Assembly (NCBI RefSeq): GCF_902826555.1
Contig: NZ_CADEFI010000010.1
Location: 25,032-89,031, forward strand
DNA: 64,000 nucleotides
DNA from: an uncultured Hyphomicrobium sp.
GTDB taxonomy: Bacteria > Pseudomonadota > Alphaproteobacteria > Rhizobiales > Hyphomicrobiaceae
Direction of reading: 5' to 3'
A program made the translations under genes and the position numbers. This document shows, one piece after another, positions 48,784 to 56,501 of the stretch. The notes beneath the pieces are model-generated. The model ran no database searches and was not told the origin of the DNA. It saw nothing but the letters and a program-made list of their open reading frames with translations. The first letter of the stretch is position 1, and the number at the start of each line of letters is the position of its first letter.

Positions 48784-50181
48784 TCAGAACTTGATGACCG
48801 CACCGGCCTGCACGAGGTCCAGATCCTCGATGGGCGCGTCTGCGATGGGCCCTGTGGCAACGCCACCCACGACTTCACGCACAGTCAGGTCGGCCTCGAC
48901 GTGGCGATACGAGAGGTAGAGCACCATTGCCGCAGCATCGATGCCTTGGGCGATGCCAGCACCATAGACAGTCAAGCCCGTATCCCAGATGGCGGCTCTC
49001 GAGCCGGGCGCGAACGGATTGACGGCATCGTCGTCGGCAAGCGTGCGATTCTGCGAGCTGCCCTCGTAATCGAAGTATTCGCCGTAGATGGTCGTCTTGC
49101 CGAGGGAGTTGAACTTCTTCTCGATACCGGCCTGCACGGCCCAGAACGCGTCCTTGTCGTCGGGATTGGTGCCGACAAAAATCTCGGCGCCAGACAGCAC
49201 GTCGTCCTTCTTTTGGCCGGCGCCGAAGTTCACGAAGATACCCGTCGCCTCATGGATGATGCTGATCGAGCCGCCGACTTGCTGGCAATCCTCGTCATGA
49301 GGCGCGCCGCCGCCGCGCGACGGGCACTCGATCTTTGTTTCCGGGCCATCAGTGATCTTGCCGTAACCGATACCAGCCGCCAGCTTAAACCCGGCGAACT
49401 CTCCAGCATATCTGAGCGCGATATCCCAGACATCATCCTCGCCCCAGGACGCAGACGCGGTGAATCCTGCGAACGTCGGGCTCTCGTATTTCACGGTGTT
49501 TTGGCGGCGATCGCCATCACCTGGCTGGTCGCCAGAGTCACCCAACAAATTGCGATAGCTGCGAGCCGAAAGGCCGCCATCGGTCGAGCGGAGGAAGAGA
49601 CCGAGGCCGGTATCCTCGACGTCCGAATACTTGGAGAAGTCCTTGGTCTGCGTCAGGTTGGTTTCGGTGATGGCGTCTGTCGCGTCCGCCTGCTGGCCGA
49701 CGGACACACCGCCATAAGTTTTGCTTTTTAGATACCAATAGCTGTCGCGCAGATCGAATCCAACGTCGGTAGGGTTGCCATCACCCTCGTCGTTGTCCTG
49801 CGTAAAGCGCTTCGAGTTCGCGGTGCGGATGCCGATCTCTATGCGGTAGCCGGCTTCGAAATCCGAATTGATCTTCGCCTTGCCGCGAAAACCAAACCGC
49901 GTGCGCGAGTTGTCATTGGTGACGACGTAGGCGTTGTCCTCGACGCCATCGTCCCAATAGATGATCGACTCGTTCACCTGACCGTAGACCTCGAGCGAGA
50001 CTTTCCGGTTGCCTTTGCGGGCGGTCGTCGCCTCGAGCTCCGCGATGCGCTCCTCGAGATCGGCGCAGCAGTTGCCGCCCAGATCCGCCGCGCTCGACGG
50101 CACGGCCCCTGCCAAGGCGAGCAAACCGGCGGCGACAGCGACCCACTGCCGACGTCCCATCCATACCCCAACACCAACCAT
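48784..50181 (-). CDS. Outer-membrane porin
   Basis: The 465-residue protein has a signal peptide (WVAVAAGLLALAGAVPSSAA), a short N-terminal coiled coil (CCADLEERIAELEATTARKG), then a beta-barrel typical of general bacterial porins (SLEVYGQVNESIIYW, RTRFGFRGKAKINSDFEAGY) and a C-terminal phenylalanine (QAGAVIKF). The paired cysteines right after the signal are unusual. The ATG at 50181 has GGAGAA upstream; a second ATG at 50160 is possible. It lies between the XRE regulator and the hydrolase gene. Confidence 0.88.
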   Translation of the reverse strand: MVGVGVWMGRRQWVAVAAGLLALAGAVPSSAADLGGNCCADLEERIAELEATTARKGNRKVSLEVYGQVNESIIYWDDGVEDNAYVVTNDNSRTRFGFRGKAKINSDFEAGYRIEIGIRTANSKRFTQDNDEGDGNPTDVGFDLRDSYWYLKSKTYGGVSVGQQADATDAITETNLTQTKDFSKYSDVEDTGLGLFLRSTDGGLSARSYRNLLGDSGDQPGDGDRRQNTVKYESPTFAGFTASASWGEDDVWDIALRYAGEFAGFKLAAGIGYGKITDGPETKIECPSRGGGAPHDEDCQQVGGSISIIHEATGIFVNFGAGQKKDDVLSGAEIFVGTNPDDKDAFWAVQAGIEKKFNSLGKTTIYGEYFDYEGSSQNRTLADDDAVNPFAPGSRAAIWDTGLTVYGAGIAQGIDAAAMVLYLSYRHVEADLTVREVVGGVATGPIADAPIEDLDLVQAGAVIKF

Positions 50182-50365
50182 CAAACTTCTCCGTTATGTT
50201 AGACGTGCATCTGCAATAACACATTGAATTTACATACATTTTCGCGATTCATGCGCCGGAACTCAAGTGCGATGCGCACTCAATACTCGCAATCCCGTCA
50301 TGATGTGGCTGCGGCGCTACGCAAACTGAGCACAAAGCCACGCACGTCATCCGCAATCGTGTACT

Positions 50366-50403
50366 AAAAAGCCCCCGCACGCATGGCGCGCAGGGGCAAA
50401 AAA
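50366..50403 (-). terminator. Terminator after the RBBP9-like hydrolase
   Basis: GCCCCCGCACGC (50371-50382) pairs with GCGCGCAGGGGC (50386-50397) with one or two mismatches, flanked by A5 on the left and A6 on the right. On the minus strand the stem is followed by T5, matching the hydrolase gene that ends at 50440. Confidence 0.8.
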
Positions 50404-50439
50404 TTGCTCGCTTCTGAGAAGCAGCCACTCGCCGTAGAA

Positions 50440-51030
50440 TCAGGCGGCAGCCGAAGGACGCTCAAGGAATCCAACGATCGTCCGGCCTTCGACATGTGCC
50501 GTCCGCTCCGCCGCCACATTGCGCCCGCTGATGTGCTGCAGCAGCACAAGCCCGAAGGGCCAAGGCCCGTAGCCGGAGTCGGCGTTAATGTGCCCGGCTT
50601 CGCCGACATCCACCAGATTGGCGCCCCATCGAATTGCGAGCGCGACGGCGCGCTCGATGGACAGCCATGGGTCGTTCGACGAGGCGACGATCGTTGCCGG
50701 GAAGCCGAGGCGCCCGGCAGGAAGCAGGTCGGTCACGCCGAATTTTTCGGGATCGGCCGGGGCAACGAGCAGCGCGCCCACAATACGCTCGCGATAGTCC
50801 TCGGCCGCCTGAACAGCGGCGAGCGCGCCGAAGCTGTGGGCGGCGATCAAGATGGGGCCTGGATTGCGCGAGATGTCGCGGCGCACGCGGCTCGACCATT
50901 CGGCGAGATTGGCGCGCTTCCAGTCGGCCTGGATGACACGGACGGCGTCGGGAATCTGGGATTCGAACCAAGTCTGCCAATGGGCGGAGCCGCTGGAATT
51001 CAAACCCGGAATGATGAGTGTCGTGGCCAT
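50440..51030 (-). CDS. RBBP9/YdeN family serine hydrolase
   Basis: The 196-residue protein has the family start TLIIPGLNSSGSAHWQTWFE, the nucleophile elbow AAHSFGALA (Ser), the acid in ASSNDPWLS and the catalytic His in GEAGHINADSGYGPWP. It is a full-length RBBP9/YdeN hydrolase. The substrate is unknown. It is the last gene of a minus-strand group downstream of the first sulfate-binding protein gene. Confidence 0.9.
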   Translation of the reverse strand: MATTLIIPGLNSSGSAHWQTWFESQIPDAVRVIQADWKRANLAEWSSRVRRDISRNPGPILIAAHSFGALAAVQAAEDYRERIVGALLVAPADPEKFGVTDLLPAGRLGFPATIVASSNDPWLSIERAVALAIRWGANLVDVGEAGHINADSGYGPWPFGLVLLQHISGRNVAAERTAHVEGRTIVGFLERPSAAA

Positions 51031-51090
51031 GATGGCGATCCTTGCAAAGCTGTCAAATATCGGATGTCGGTGGAGCTCATTTCGAGAGCT

Positions 51091-51240
51091 TCAACAGAGA
51101 TCCGCGGCGGGCTTTGCAGGACGGGGGGTGGCGGAACGCGATGCCGCGGCCAGACGTGACGGCGCGAGCGCGATCACCCACCATGCCGTGGAGACGGCCA
51201 AGACCGCAGCAGCTGCTGTCGCAAGCATCAAGCCGGTCAT
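51091..51240 (-). CDS. Possible 49-residue membrane protein downstream of sbp
   Basis: The frame starts with ATG at 51240 after GGAGACGAG, encodes one hydrophobic helix (MLATAAAAVLAVSTAWWVIA) and a basic Ala/Pro-rich tail, and ends 60 bases before the hydrolase gene. It lies behind the hairpin that follows the sulfate-binding protein gene. The good ribosome site and codon pattern support it, but no homolog is known to me. Confidence 0.45.
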   Translation of the reverse strand: MTGLMLATAAAAVLAVSTAWWVIALAPSRLAAASRSATPRPAKPAADLC

Positions 51241-51270
51241 GGGTCTCGTCTCCGTGGGAACCTGAAAATC

Positions 51271-51320
51271 CATCGCCGCCTCCGGCTCCTCAGGAGAAAA
51301 GGTCTCCGGAGGCGGCGATG
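51271..51320 (-). terminator. Strong hairpin after the sulfate-binding protein gene
   Basis: A perfect 15-base stem, CATCGCCGCCTCCGG (51271-51285) with CCGGAGGCGGCGATG (51306-51320), encloses a 20-base loop. It begins 14 bases after the stop of the first sulfate-binding protein. Only TTTT follows on the minus strand, so it may protect the mRNA end as much as terminate. Confidence 0.75.
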
Positions 51321-51333
51321 CTCTCTGTGTGAG

Positions 51334-52356
51334 TTAGCTCTTGGAGCTGTAGATCTGGTCGAACACGCCGCCGTCCTTGAAGTGGACTTCGGTCGCCTTC
51401 GTCCAGCCACCGAACACTTCGTCGATGGTGAACAGCTTCACGGGCGAGAACTGAGCCTTGTACTTCTCAGCAGCCTTGGCATCGCGCGGGCGATAGTAAT
51501 GCTTGCCGGCGATGTCCTGGCCTTCCGGCGTGTAGAGATAGTTCAGGTAAGCCTCGGCGAGCTTGCGCGTGCCCTTCTTGTCGACAACCTTGTCAACAAC
51601 GGTGACAGACGGCTCAGCGAGGATCGACACCGTCGGCGTCACGATCTCGAACTTGTCGGGACCAAGCTCTTTGGTCGCGAGATAGGCCTCGTTCTCCCAC
51701 GAGATGAGGATGTCGCCGATGCCACGCTCGGTGAAGGTGGTGAGCGAGCCGCGAGCGCCCGAATCAAGCACCTTGGTGTTCTTGTAGATCTTGGTGACGA
51801 GATCTTTCGCCTTCTCTTCGCTGCCGCCGTCCTGCTTCAGCGCATAGCCCCAAGCAGCAAGATAGTTCCAGCGCGCGCCACCCGAGGTCTTCGGGTTCGG
51901 CGTCACGACCTCGACGCCTTCCTTGCCGAGATCAGCCCAATCCTTGATGCCCTTGGGGTTGCCCTTGCGGACGAGGAACACGATGGTCGACGTGTAGGGA
52001 GCGGAGTTGTCCGGGAGGCGCTTCTGCCAATCGGCCGGGATCAGGCTGCCCTTCGTGGCGAGCTGGTCGACGTCGCCAGCCAGCGCGAGCGTCACGACGT
52101 CTGCTTCGAGACCATCGATGACCGCGCGGGCCTGCTTGCCCGAGCCGCCGTGCGATTGCTTGATGGTGACGTCTTCGCCTGCGGTCGCCTTCCAGTGCTT
52201 GGCGAACGCAGCGTTGAACTCCTGATAAAGCTCGCGCGTCGGATCGTAGGACACGTTCAAAAGCTCGGCCGCGTAAGCCGCAGCCGAAAGACCGGCGAGG
52301 CTGACCGAAAGGCCAACCGCGAGCGCGGCGCGACGGGTGAAACGGACAATCGACAT
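51334..52356 (-). CDS. sbp: Sulfate-binding protein, copy 1
   Basis: The 340-residue periplasmic protein has a signal peptide ([20 protein letters not shown], cut near AYAA) and the sulfate-binding family signs [40 protein letters not shown] and [20 protein letters not shown]. It delivers sulfate to CysTWA. The ATG at 52356 has AGAGGA upstream; the frame is open further upstream. It has sulfur box C. Confidence 0.95.
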   Translation of the reverse strand: MSIVRFTRRAALAVGLSVSLAGLSAAAYAAELLNVSYDPTRELYQEFNAAFAKHWKATAGEDVTIKQSHGGSGKQARAVIDGLEADVVTLALAGDVDQLATKGSLIPADWQKRLPDNSAPYTSTIVFLVRKGNPKGIKDWADLGKEGVEVVTPNPKTSGGARWNYLAAWGYALKQDGGSEEKAKDLVTKIYKNTKVLDSGARGSLTTFTERGIGDILISWENEAYLATKELGPDKFEIVTPTVSILAEPSVTVVDKVVDKKGTRKLAEAYLNYLYTPEGQDIAGKHYYRPRDAKAAEKYKAQFSPVKLFTIDEVFGGWTKATEVHFKDGGVFDQIYSSKS

Positions 52357-52420
52357 GGTAGGAATCCTCTTTGGTAGGCTTAACCGAGCCGGCAACCTAA
52401 GCGGGGCCTGCGCAGCGACG

Positions 52421-52446
52421 AACGAAGAAGAAATGCTGAGCTTATG
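52421..52446 (-). promoter_or_regulatory. Sulfur box C (sbp copy 1)
   Basis: AACGAAGAAGAA (52421-52432), eight bases (ATGCTGAG), then CTTATG (52441-52446). It lies 64 bases upstream of the sulfate-binding protein start. Confidence 0.78.
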
Positions 52447-52833
52447 AACACCCTTGCCGAACATATTGGCGCATTGAATCGCGCCGCGGAGCCAAACGGA
52501 GCATAAATTTCCTCTCCTGACGGATGGCGCCATTTCGGCTTCGCGCGTTCTCGCCGATGCAAAGAAAGCCCGCGCAAACTGGGGGCTGCGGGCGGTTGCG
52601 ACGACTACCCAAGGCAGCCGCCAACGCGTTGCCGTTGATGCTGTTCACATCCGGCGCGATCGGCCCTCTCATATAACGCCGCTAATGCCAAACCGATTGA
52701 ATGCTTCTCATTTCTTGTTATTTGACCCTTGTGGCGGATCGCGGCTTGATGAGGCTGCGACGCGATCCTGCGCCGCCGCGGTGATTTCGAGTTCACTTGC
52801 GCCGCGTCATCAAACGCTAAGGAGAGCAGCCAA
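52447..52833. other. Divergent spacer between the two sulfate-binding units
   Basis: This 387-base stretch has no credible gene. It must hold the promoter for the plus-strand leader transcript. A degenerate sulfur-box-like string (GAATGCTTCTCATTTCTTG, near 52696-52714) is present, but the spacing does not match the six clear boxes. I could not place a convincing -10/-35 pair. Confidence 0.4.
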
Positions 52834-52929
52834 ATGACCTTCTCCCATCCGGCCCACGACACTTCGATATGCGAGGCTCGTTCGGCTTGTTTTGTGTCGC
52901 GCATCTCGCTTCGGTGTTGTTGCTGCTGA
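52834..52929 (+). CDS. Cys-rich leader peptide ending in four cysteines
   Basis: A 31-codon frame starts with ATG at 52834 after AAGGAGAGC, a near-perfect ribosome site, and stops with TGA at 52927-52929. It contains six cysteines; the last five codons are Arg-Cys-Cys-Cys-Cys (TGT TGT TGC TGC at 52915-52926). The rest, MTFSHPAHDTSICEA and SACFVSRISL, has no known motif. A run of codons for the end-product amino acid just before stop is the mark of attenuator leader peptides; polycysteine upstream frames that control cysteine genes are known in mycobacteria. Here it precedes a 68-residue gene and the second sulfate-binding protein. Confidence 0.8.
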   Translation: MTFSHPAHDTSICEARSACFVSRISLRCCCC

Positions 52930-52957
52930 TCGCGGGCCCCGTGCCCATCGCTGCAAC
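52919..52957 (+). promoter_or_regulatory. Hairpin whose 5' arm contains the cysteine codons
   Basis: GTTGCTGC (52919-52926) pairs with GCTGCAAC (52950-52957) in seven of eight positions, enclosing GGGC/GCCC. A ribosome stalled on the cysteine codons would open it. A second hairpin, CCGCC-GAAA-GGCGG (52983-52996), ends just before the AAAAGGA ribosome site of the next gene. The regulatory role is inferred. Confidence 0.5.
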
Positions 52958-53009
52958 CCTTCTCACAGCTTGCGAGTTGAGCCCGCCGAAAGGCGGAAAA
53001 GGACACCTC

Positions 53010-53216
53010 ATGTCAGACGCATACATCATTGAAGTCGCCGACGAGACCGCCGGCATCGTCGTTCGCCAGAACAGCGAAAAGAGCTATCGATTCCACGCCT
53101 CGCTGCCGCGCTACTATCCGCTCGACGGCAAGATTTTTTCGGCTCCGCGCGATGCCGAGCGGGCTGCACTCGCCCAGTTCGGCCGCGGCGGAAAGCAGAA
53201 AGCGAGGGCGGCGTAA
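53010..53216 (+). CDS. Small conserved-looking protein upstream of sbp copy 2
   Basis: The 68-residue protein starts with ATG at 53010 after AAAGGA and reads MSDAYIIEVADETAGIVVRQ, then SYRFHASLPRYYPLDGKIFS and a basic C-terminus PRDAERAALAQFGRGGKQKA. It has no signal or membrane helix. I do not know its family; it looks like a small soluble alpha+beta protein. Position between the cysteine leader and sbp copy 2 suggests that its translation is the step controlled by the leader, and that it has a role in sulfur metabolism or its control. Confidence 0.7.
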   Translation: MSDAYIIEVADETAGIVVRQNSEKSYRFHASLPRYYPLDGKIFSAPRDAERAALAQFGRGGKQKARAA

Positions 53217-53224
53217 CTCTCTTC

Positions 53225-53250
53225 ACCCGTCGCCACGCGTGGCGACGGGT
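53225..53250 (+). terminator. Perfect 26-base palindrome after the 68-residue gene
   Basis: The site is fully self-complementary: ACCCGTCGCCACG followed by its exact reverse complement. It begins 8 bases after the stop codon and is followed by TTCTCGTTTCTCC rather than a clean T-run. It may be a weak terminator or an attenuator ahead of sbp copy 2. Confidence 0.65.
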
Positions 53251-53351
53251 TCTCGTTTCTCCTCGCGTCACGTCCGTCACACCACGCACTGCACCTCGCA
53301 CTCCCTGGACCTCGGCGGTCACGCCATCGTTTCTGGCCGACGGTTCTCCTC

Positions 53352-53386
53352 AGGCCGGTTCGCAACAGCGAGCCGGCCTCTTTTCC
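53352..53386 (+). terminator. Terminator-like hairpin in the sbp copy 2 leader
   Basis: AGGCCGGTTCGC (53352-53363) pairs with GCGAGCCGGCCT (53368-53379), with one G-U pair, around AACA and is followed by CTTTTCC. It lies 44 bases upstream of the sbp copy 2 start codon, so transcription arriving from the leader would have to pass it. Confidence 0.7.
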
Positions 53387-53429
53387 GATCAGGGCTCTCA
53401 CGAGCCTCACTTCAGCAAAGGGTCACGAC

Positions 53430-54425
53430 ATGTCGAATTTTCGCAATCTCGTTGCCGGCCTCGGCCTTGCCGTACTGGCACCTCTCGCGGCGCATGCGGC
53501 GGAGACCACGCTTCTCAACGCGTCCTATGACGTCTCGCGCGAGCTCTACAAGGAGATCAACCCGGCTTTCGTGACGCACTGGAAGAAGGAAAAGGGCGCC
53601 GACGTTACGGTCAACCAGTCGCATGGCGGCTCGACCAAGCAGGCTCAAGCCGTAGCGAACGGCCTCGAAGCCGACGTGGTGACATTCAATCAATCCACCG
53701 ACCTCGACTTCCTTGCGGACAAAGGCGTGATCGCCAAGGATTGGAAGACCAAGTTCCCGAACGAGGCCGCTCCCTACACGACGACCACGGTCTTCATTGT
53801 GCGCAAGGGAAATCCCAAGGGCATCAAGGACTGGAGCGATCTCGTGAAGGACGGCACTTCCGTCGTCATTCCGAACCCGAAGACGTCGGGCAACGGCCGC
53901 TACTCGTATCTCGCGGCCTGGGGCTACGCCCTCGAGACCGAAAAGAGCGACGATAAGGCGAAAGAGTTCGTCGCGAAGCTGTTCGCCAACGTGCCGGTGT
54001 TCGACGGCGGCGGACGCGGCGCGACGACGACCTTCACCCAGCGCGACGTCGGCGACGTGCTCGTGACCTTCGAGAACGAGGTCGACCTCCTCAAGACCGA
54101 GTTCGGCGACAAGTTCGACGTCGTCTATCCGACGCTCAGCATCGAGGCCGCGCCGCCGGTTGGCATCGTCGAAGGTGTCGTCGCCAAGCGCGGCACTGCA
54201 GAACTGGCCAAGGGCTACCTCGACTTCCTGTATTCGCCGGAGGGCCAGAGCATCATCGCCAAGCACGGCTTCCGCCCGCGCAATGAGGCGGCACTCGCTG
54301 CTGCGAAGCTGCCGACCATCAAGACGTTCAAGGTCGAGAACGTCTTCGGATCGTGGGCCGACGCGCAGAAGAAGCACTTCGCCGACGGTGGCGTCTACGA
54401 CCAGATCACGACCAAGAGCAACTGA
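53430..54425 (+). CDS. sbp: Sulfate-binding protein, copy 2
   Basis: The 331-residue periplasmic protein has a signal peptide (VAGLGLAVLAPLAAHA) and the family signs LLNASYDVSRELYKEINPAF, NQSHGGSTKQAQAVANGLEA and [20 protein letters not shown]. It is clearly related to copy 1 but diverged along its length. It has no clear sulfur box; instead it sits behind the cysteine leader and two hairpins. CAAAGGG precedes the ATG. A strong terminator follows. Confidence 0.95.
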   Translation: MSNFRNLVAGLGLAVLAPLAAHAAETTLLNASYDVSRELYKEINPAFVTHWKKEKGADVTVNQSHGGSTKQAQAVANGLEADVVTFNQSTDLDFLADKGVIAKDWKTKFPNEAAPYTTTTVFIVRKGNPKGIKDWSDLVKDGTSVVIPNPKTSGNGRYSYLAAWGYALETEKSDDKAKEFVAKLFANVPVFDGGGRGATTTFTQRDVGDVLVTFENEVDLLKTEFGDKFDVVYPTLSIEAAPPVGIVEGVVAKRGTAELAKGYLDFLYSPEGQSIIAKHGFRPRNEAALAAAKLPTIKTFKVENVFGSWADAQKKHFADGGVYDQITTKSN

Positions 54426-54442
54426 TGCAGCCTTGCTGATCG

Positions 54443-54476
54443 AGCCCGGTCCCGCCAACGCGGGGCCGGGCTTTTC
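54443..54476 (+). terminator. Rho-independent terminator after sbp copy 2
   Basis: AGCCCGGTCCCGC (54443-54455) pairs with GCGGGGCCGGGCT (54460-54472), with one G-U pair, around CAAC, followed by TTTT. It begins 18 bases after the stop codon. Confidence 0.9.
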
Positions 54477-54485
54477 ATTGCGCGG

Positions 54486-54511
54486 AATTTGCTCAGCACT
54501 TCTTCTTGGTT
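54486..54511 (+). promoter_or_regulatory. Sulfur box G (serine acetyltransferase-encapsulin operon)
   Basis: On the gene strand it reads AATTTG, eight bases (CTCAGCAC), then TTCTTCTTGGTT. Compared with box C on its gene strand (CATAAG, CTCAGCAT, TTCTTCTTCGTT) the right arm and spacer are nearly identical and the left arm is weaker. It lies 52 bases upstream of the chosen start of the serine acetyltransferase. Confidence 0.68.
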
Positions 54512-54563
54512 CGCCGCGGGCAGGCCCATTTCTAACATCGTTGCCGAACTCTCCGTCATTTTT

Positions 54564-55496
54564 ATGCAAGAGGCCCATGCCGTGAGCTTCAACATCGATC
54601 GTGTCGTCACCTCGCTCAGAAATGCCCGTAGCGTGCTTCCTCGTACCGTCGATAAAACAGGACGCGTGCTTCCACTGCCCTCGCCGCGCGCGGTTTCCGA
54701 GGCCATCTCGGATCTCACCTCATCGCTTTTCCCCCGCCGCTTCGGCGGTGCCAGAGCGAATAGCAACGAGGCCCTCGACTATTTCGTCGGCCATACGCTC
54801 GGCAGGGCGCTCGACGTGCTGCAAGGGCAAGTGATCCGCGAGCTCGCCTTCACGGCTTCGCTGTCCTCCGAAGGACTCGTGGATGCGGACCAGACATCGC
54901 GCGTCATCGTGCAGGAGTTTGCCGATTCGCTACCAGCGATTCTCGAGGTCCTCTACACCGACGTGCGCGCAGCCTACGACGGAGATCCCTCGGCAAAGAG
55001 CCAGGACGAGGTGCTTCTCAGCTTTCCGGGCGTGCGGGCCATCATCTATCACCGGCTCGCGCATGCGCTGTACAAGCTCGACCTGCCGATCATCGCGCGC
55101 ATCATTGCAGAAAGCTCGCATTCGCAGACCGGCATCGACATTCACCCCGGCGCCGAGATCGGCGGCAGCTTCTTCATCGATCATGGAACGGGCGTCGTGA
55201 TCGGTGAAACGGCGATCATCGGCGAGCGCGTGAGGCTCTATCAGGCGGTGACGCTCGGTGCCAAGCGCTTTTCGGTCGACGAAAACGGCGCGCTCGTCAA
55301 AGGCCAGCCGCGCCATCCGATCGTCGAGGACGATGTGGTCGTCTACGCGGGCGCCACCATTCTCGGGCGCGTCACGATTGGGCGCGGTTCGGTGATCGGC
55401 GGCAACGTGTGGCTGACACGCAGCGTGCCCCCCGGCAGCAACATCGTGCAGGCGCAGGCCCGCAGCGACGTGTTCGACAGCGGCGCTGGAATATAA
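54564..55496 (+). CDS. Serine O-acetyltransferase (EpsC/SrpH type)
   Basis: The 310-residue enzyme makes O-acetylserine from serine and acetyl-CoA, the first step of cysteine synthesis. An N-terminal helical domain (about 1-175) is followed by the left-handed beta-helix with IDIHPGAEIGGSFFIDHGTG, VIGETAIIGERVRLYQAVTL and RHPIVEDDVVVYAGATILG. It is of the longer EpsC/SrpH type, not E. coli CysE. The start at 54564 is used because the upstream frame would run through sulfur box G. A GTG at 54582 is another choice. SrpH accompanies the encapsulin SrpI in Synechococcus, and the shell gene here follows after 93 bases. Confidence 0.92.
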   Translation: MQEAHAVSFNIDRVVTSLRNARSVLPRTVDKTGRVLPLPSPRAVSEAISDLTSSLFPRRFGGARANSNEALDYFVGHTLGRALDVLQGQVIRELAFTASLSSEGLVDADQTSRVIVQEFADSLPAILEVLYTDVRAAYDGDPSAKSQDEVLLSFPGVRAIIYHRLAHALYKLDLPIIARIIAESSHSQTGIDIHPGAEIGGSFFIDHGTGVVIGETAIIGERVRLYQAVTLGAKRFSVDENGALVKGQPRHPIVEDDVVVYAGATILGRVTIGRGSVIGGNVWLTRSVPPGSNIVQAQARSDVFDSGAGI

Positions 55497-55589
55497 ATCT
55501 CTTATTGACTTGTATAGCGCAATGCGCGATGCGTCATTTGCCGCCTTTGAGGCATAATATTCTCCAATATAACAGCATAAGGGGTTAAC

Positions 55590-56501
55590 ATGGCAGACGA
55601 GGAGCAAACAGCATTAGGCGATGTCGCCGCAAGGCAATTGGCCAATGCCACCAAAACCGTTCCGCAAATGCAGAGCATCACCCCGCGGTGGCTCGTGCAT
55701 TTCCTGAACTGGGTTCCGGTCGAGGCTGGCATCTATCGCGTGAACCGCGTGAAGGACGAGAGCAGCGTCGAAGTCGCCTGCTCGCTGCGCGATGAGCGCG
55801 CGCTCCCCAACACCTACGTCGACTACATCGAGAACCCGCGCGAATACATGCTGTCGGCCGTCAACACCGTGCTCGACATCCATACGCGCGTCTCCGACCT
55901 CTACTCGGTGCCGCACAACCAGATCAAAGAGCAGCTCCGCCTCACGATCGAGATCATCAAGGAGCGGCAGGAAAGCGAACTCATCAACAACAAGGAGTAT
56001 GGCCTCCTTGCCAGCGCCGCATCAGCGCAGAAGATCAAGACGCGCGGTGGCGCACCGACGCCCGACGATCTCGACGAGCTGATCGCACGCGTGTGGAAAG
56101 AGCCGGCGTTCTTCCTCGCCCATCCGCTCGCCATCGCCGCCTTCGGCCGCGAGTGCACGCGTCGCGGCGTCCCGCCGCCGACGGTCAACCTGTTCGGCTC
56201 TCCGTTCCTCACCTGGCGCGGCGTTCCGCTGATCCCCTCCGACAAACTCGAAGTGAAGAGCGGAAAGACCAACATCCTGCTCCTCCGCACCGGTGAGTCG
56301 AAGCAGGGCGTCGTCGGCCTCTATCAGCCGGGGCTGCCGGGCGAGCAGAGCAAGGGTCTCTCCGTCCGCTTCATGGGCATCAACCACAAGGCAATCGCTT
56401 CTTACCTCGTTTCGCTCTACTGCTCTCTCGCAGTTCTGACGGACGATGCGCTCGGTGTTCTCGAGGGCGTCGAGGTGGGCAAGTATCATGAGTATAAGTG
56501 A
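55590..56501 (+). CDS. Family 2A encapsulin shell protein (SrpI-like)
   Basis: The 303-residue protein matches the SrpI-type encapsulins, HK97-fold proteins that assemble into protein nanocompartments. Readable family signs are [60 protein letters not shown] and [20 protein letters not shown]. It lacks the cyclic-nucleotide-binding insertion of family 2B, so it is placed in family 2A. AAGGGG lies upstream of the ATG. Its last 14 bases overlap the cysteine desulfurase gene, the known cargo of family 2A shells. Expression is expected under sulfur limitation from box G. Confidence 0.93.
   Translation: MADEEQTALGDVAARQLANATKTVPQMQSITPRWLVHFLNWVPVEAGIYRVNRVKDESSVEVACSLRDERALPNTYVDYIENPREYMLSAVNTVLDIHTRVSDLYSVPHNQIKEQLRLTIEIIKERQESELINNKEYGLLASAASAQKIKTRGGAPTPDDLDELIARVWKEPAFFLAHPLAIAAFGRECTRRGVPPPTVNLFGSPFLTWRGVPLIPSDKLEVKSGKTNILLLRTGESKQGVVGLYQPGLPGEQSKGLSVRFMGINHKAIASYLVSLYCSLAVLTDDALGVLEGVEVGKYHEYK

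Noticed and set aside
52696-52722. Sulfur-box-like string upstream of the cysteine leader
   Set aside because: The arms match only in part and the eight-base spacing is not kept, unlike the six clear boxes.
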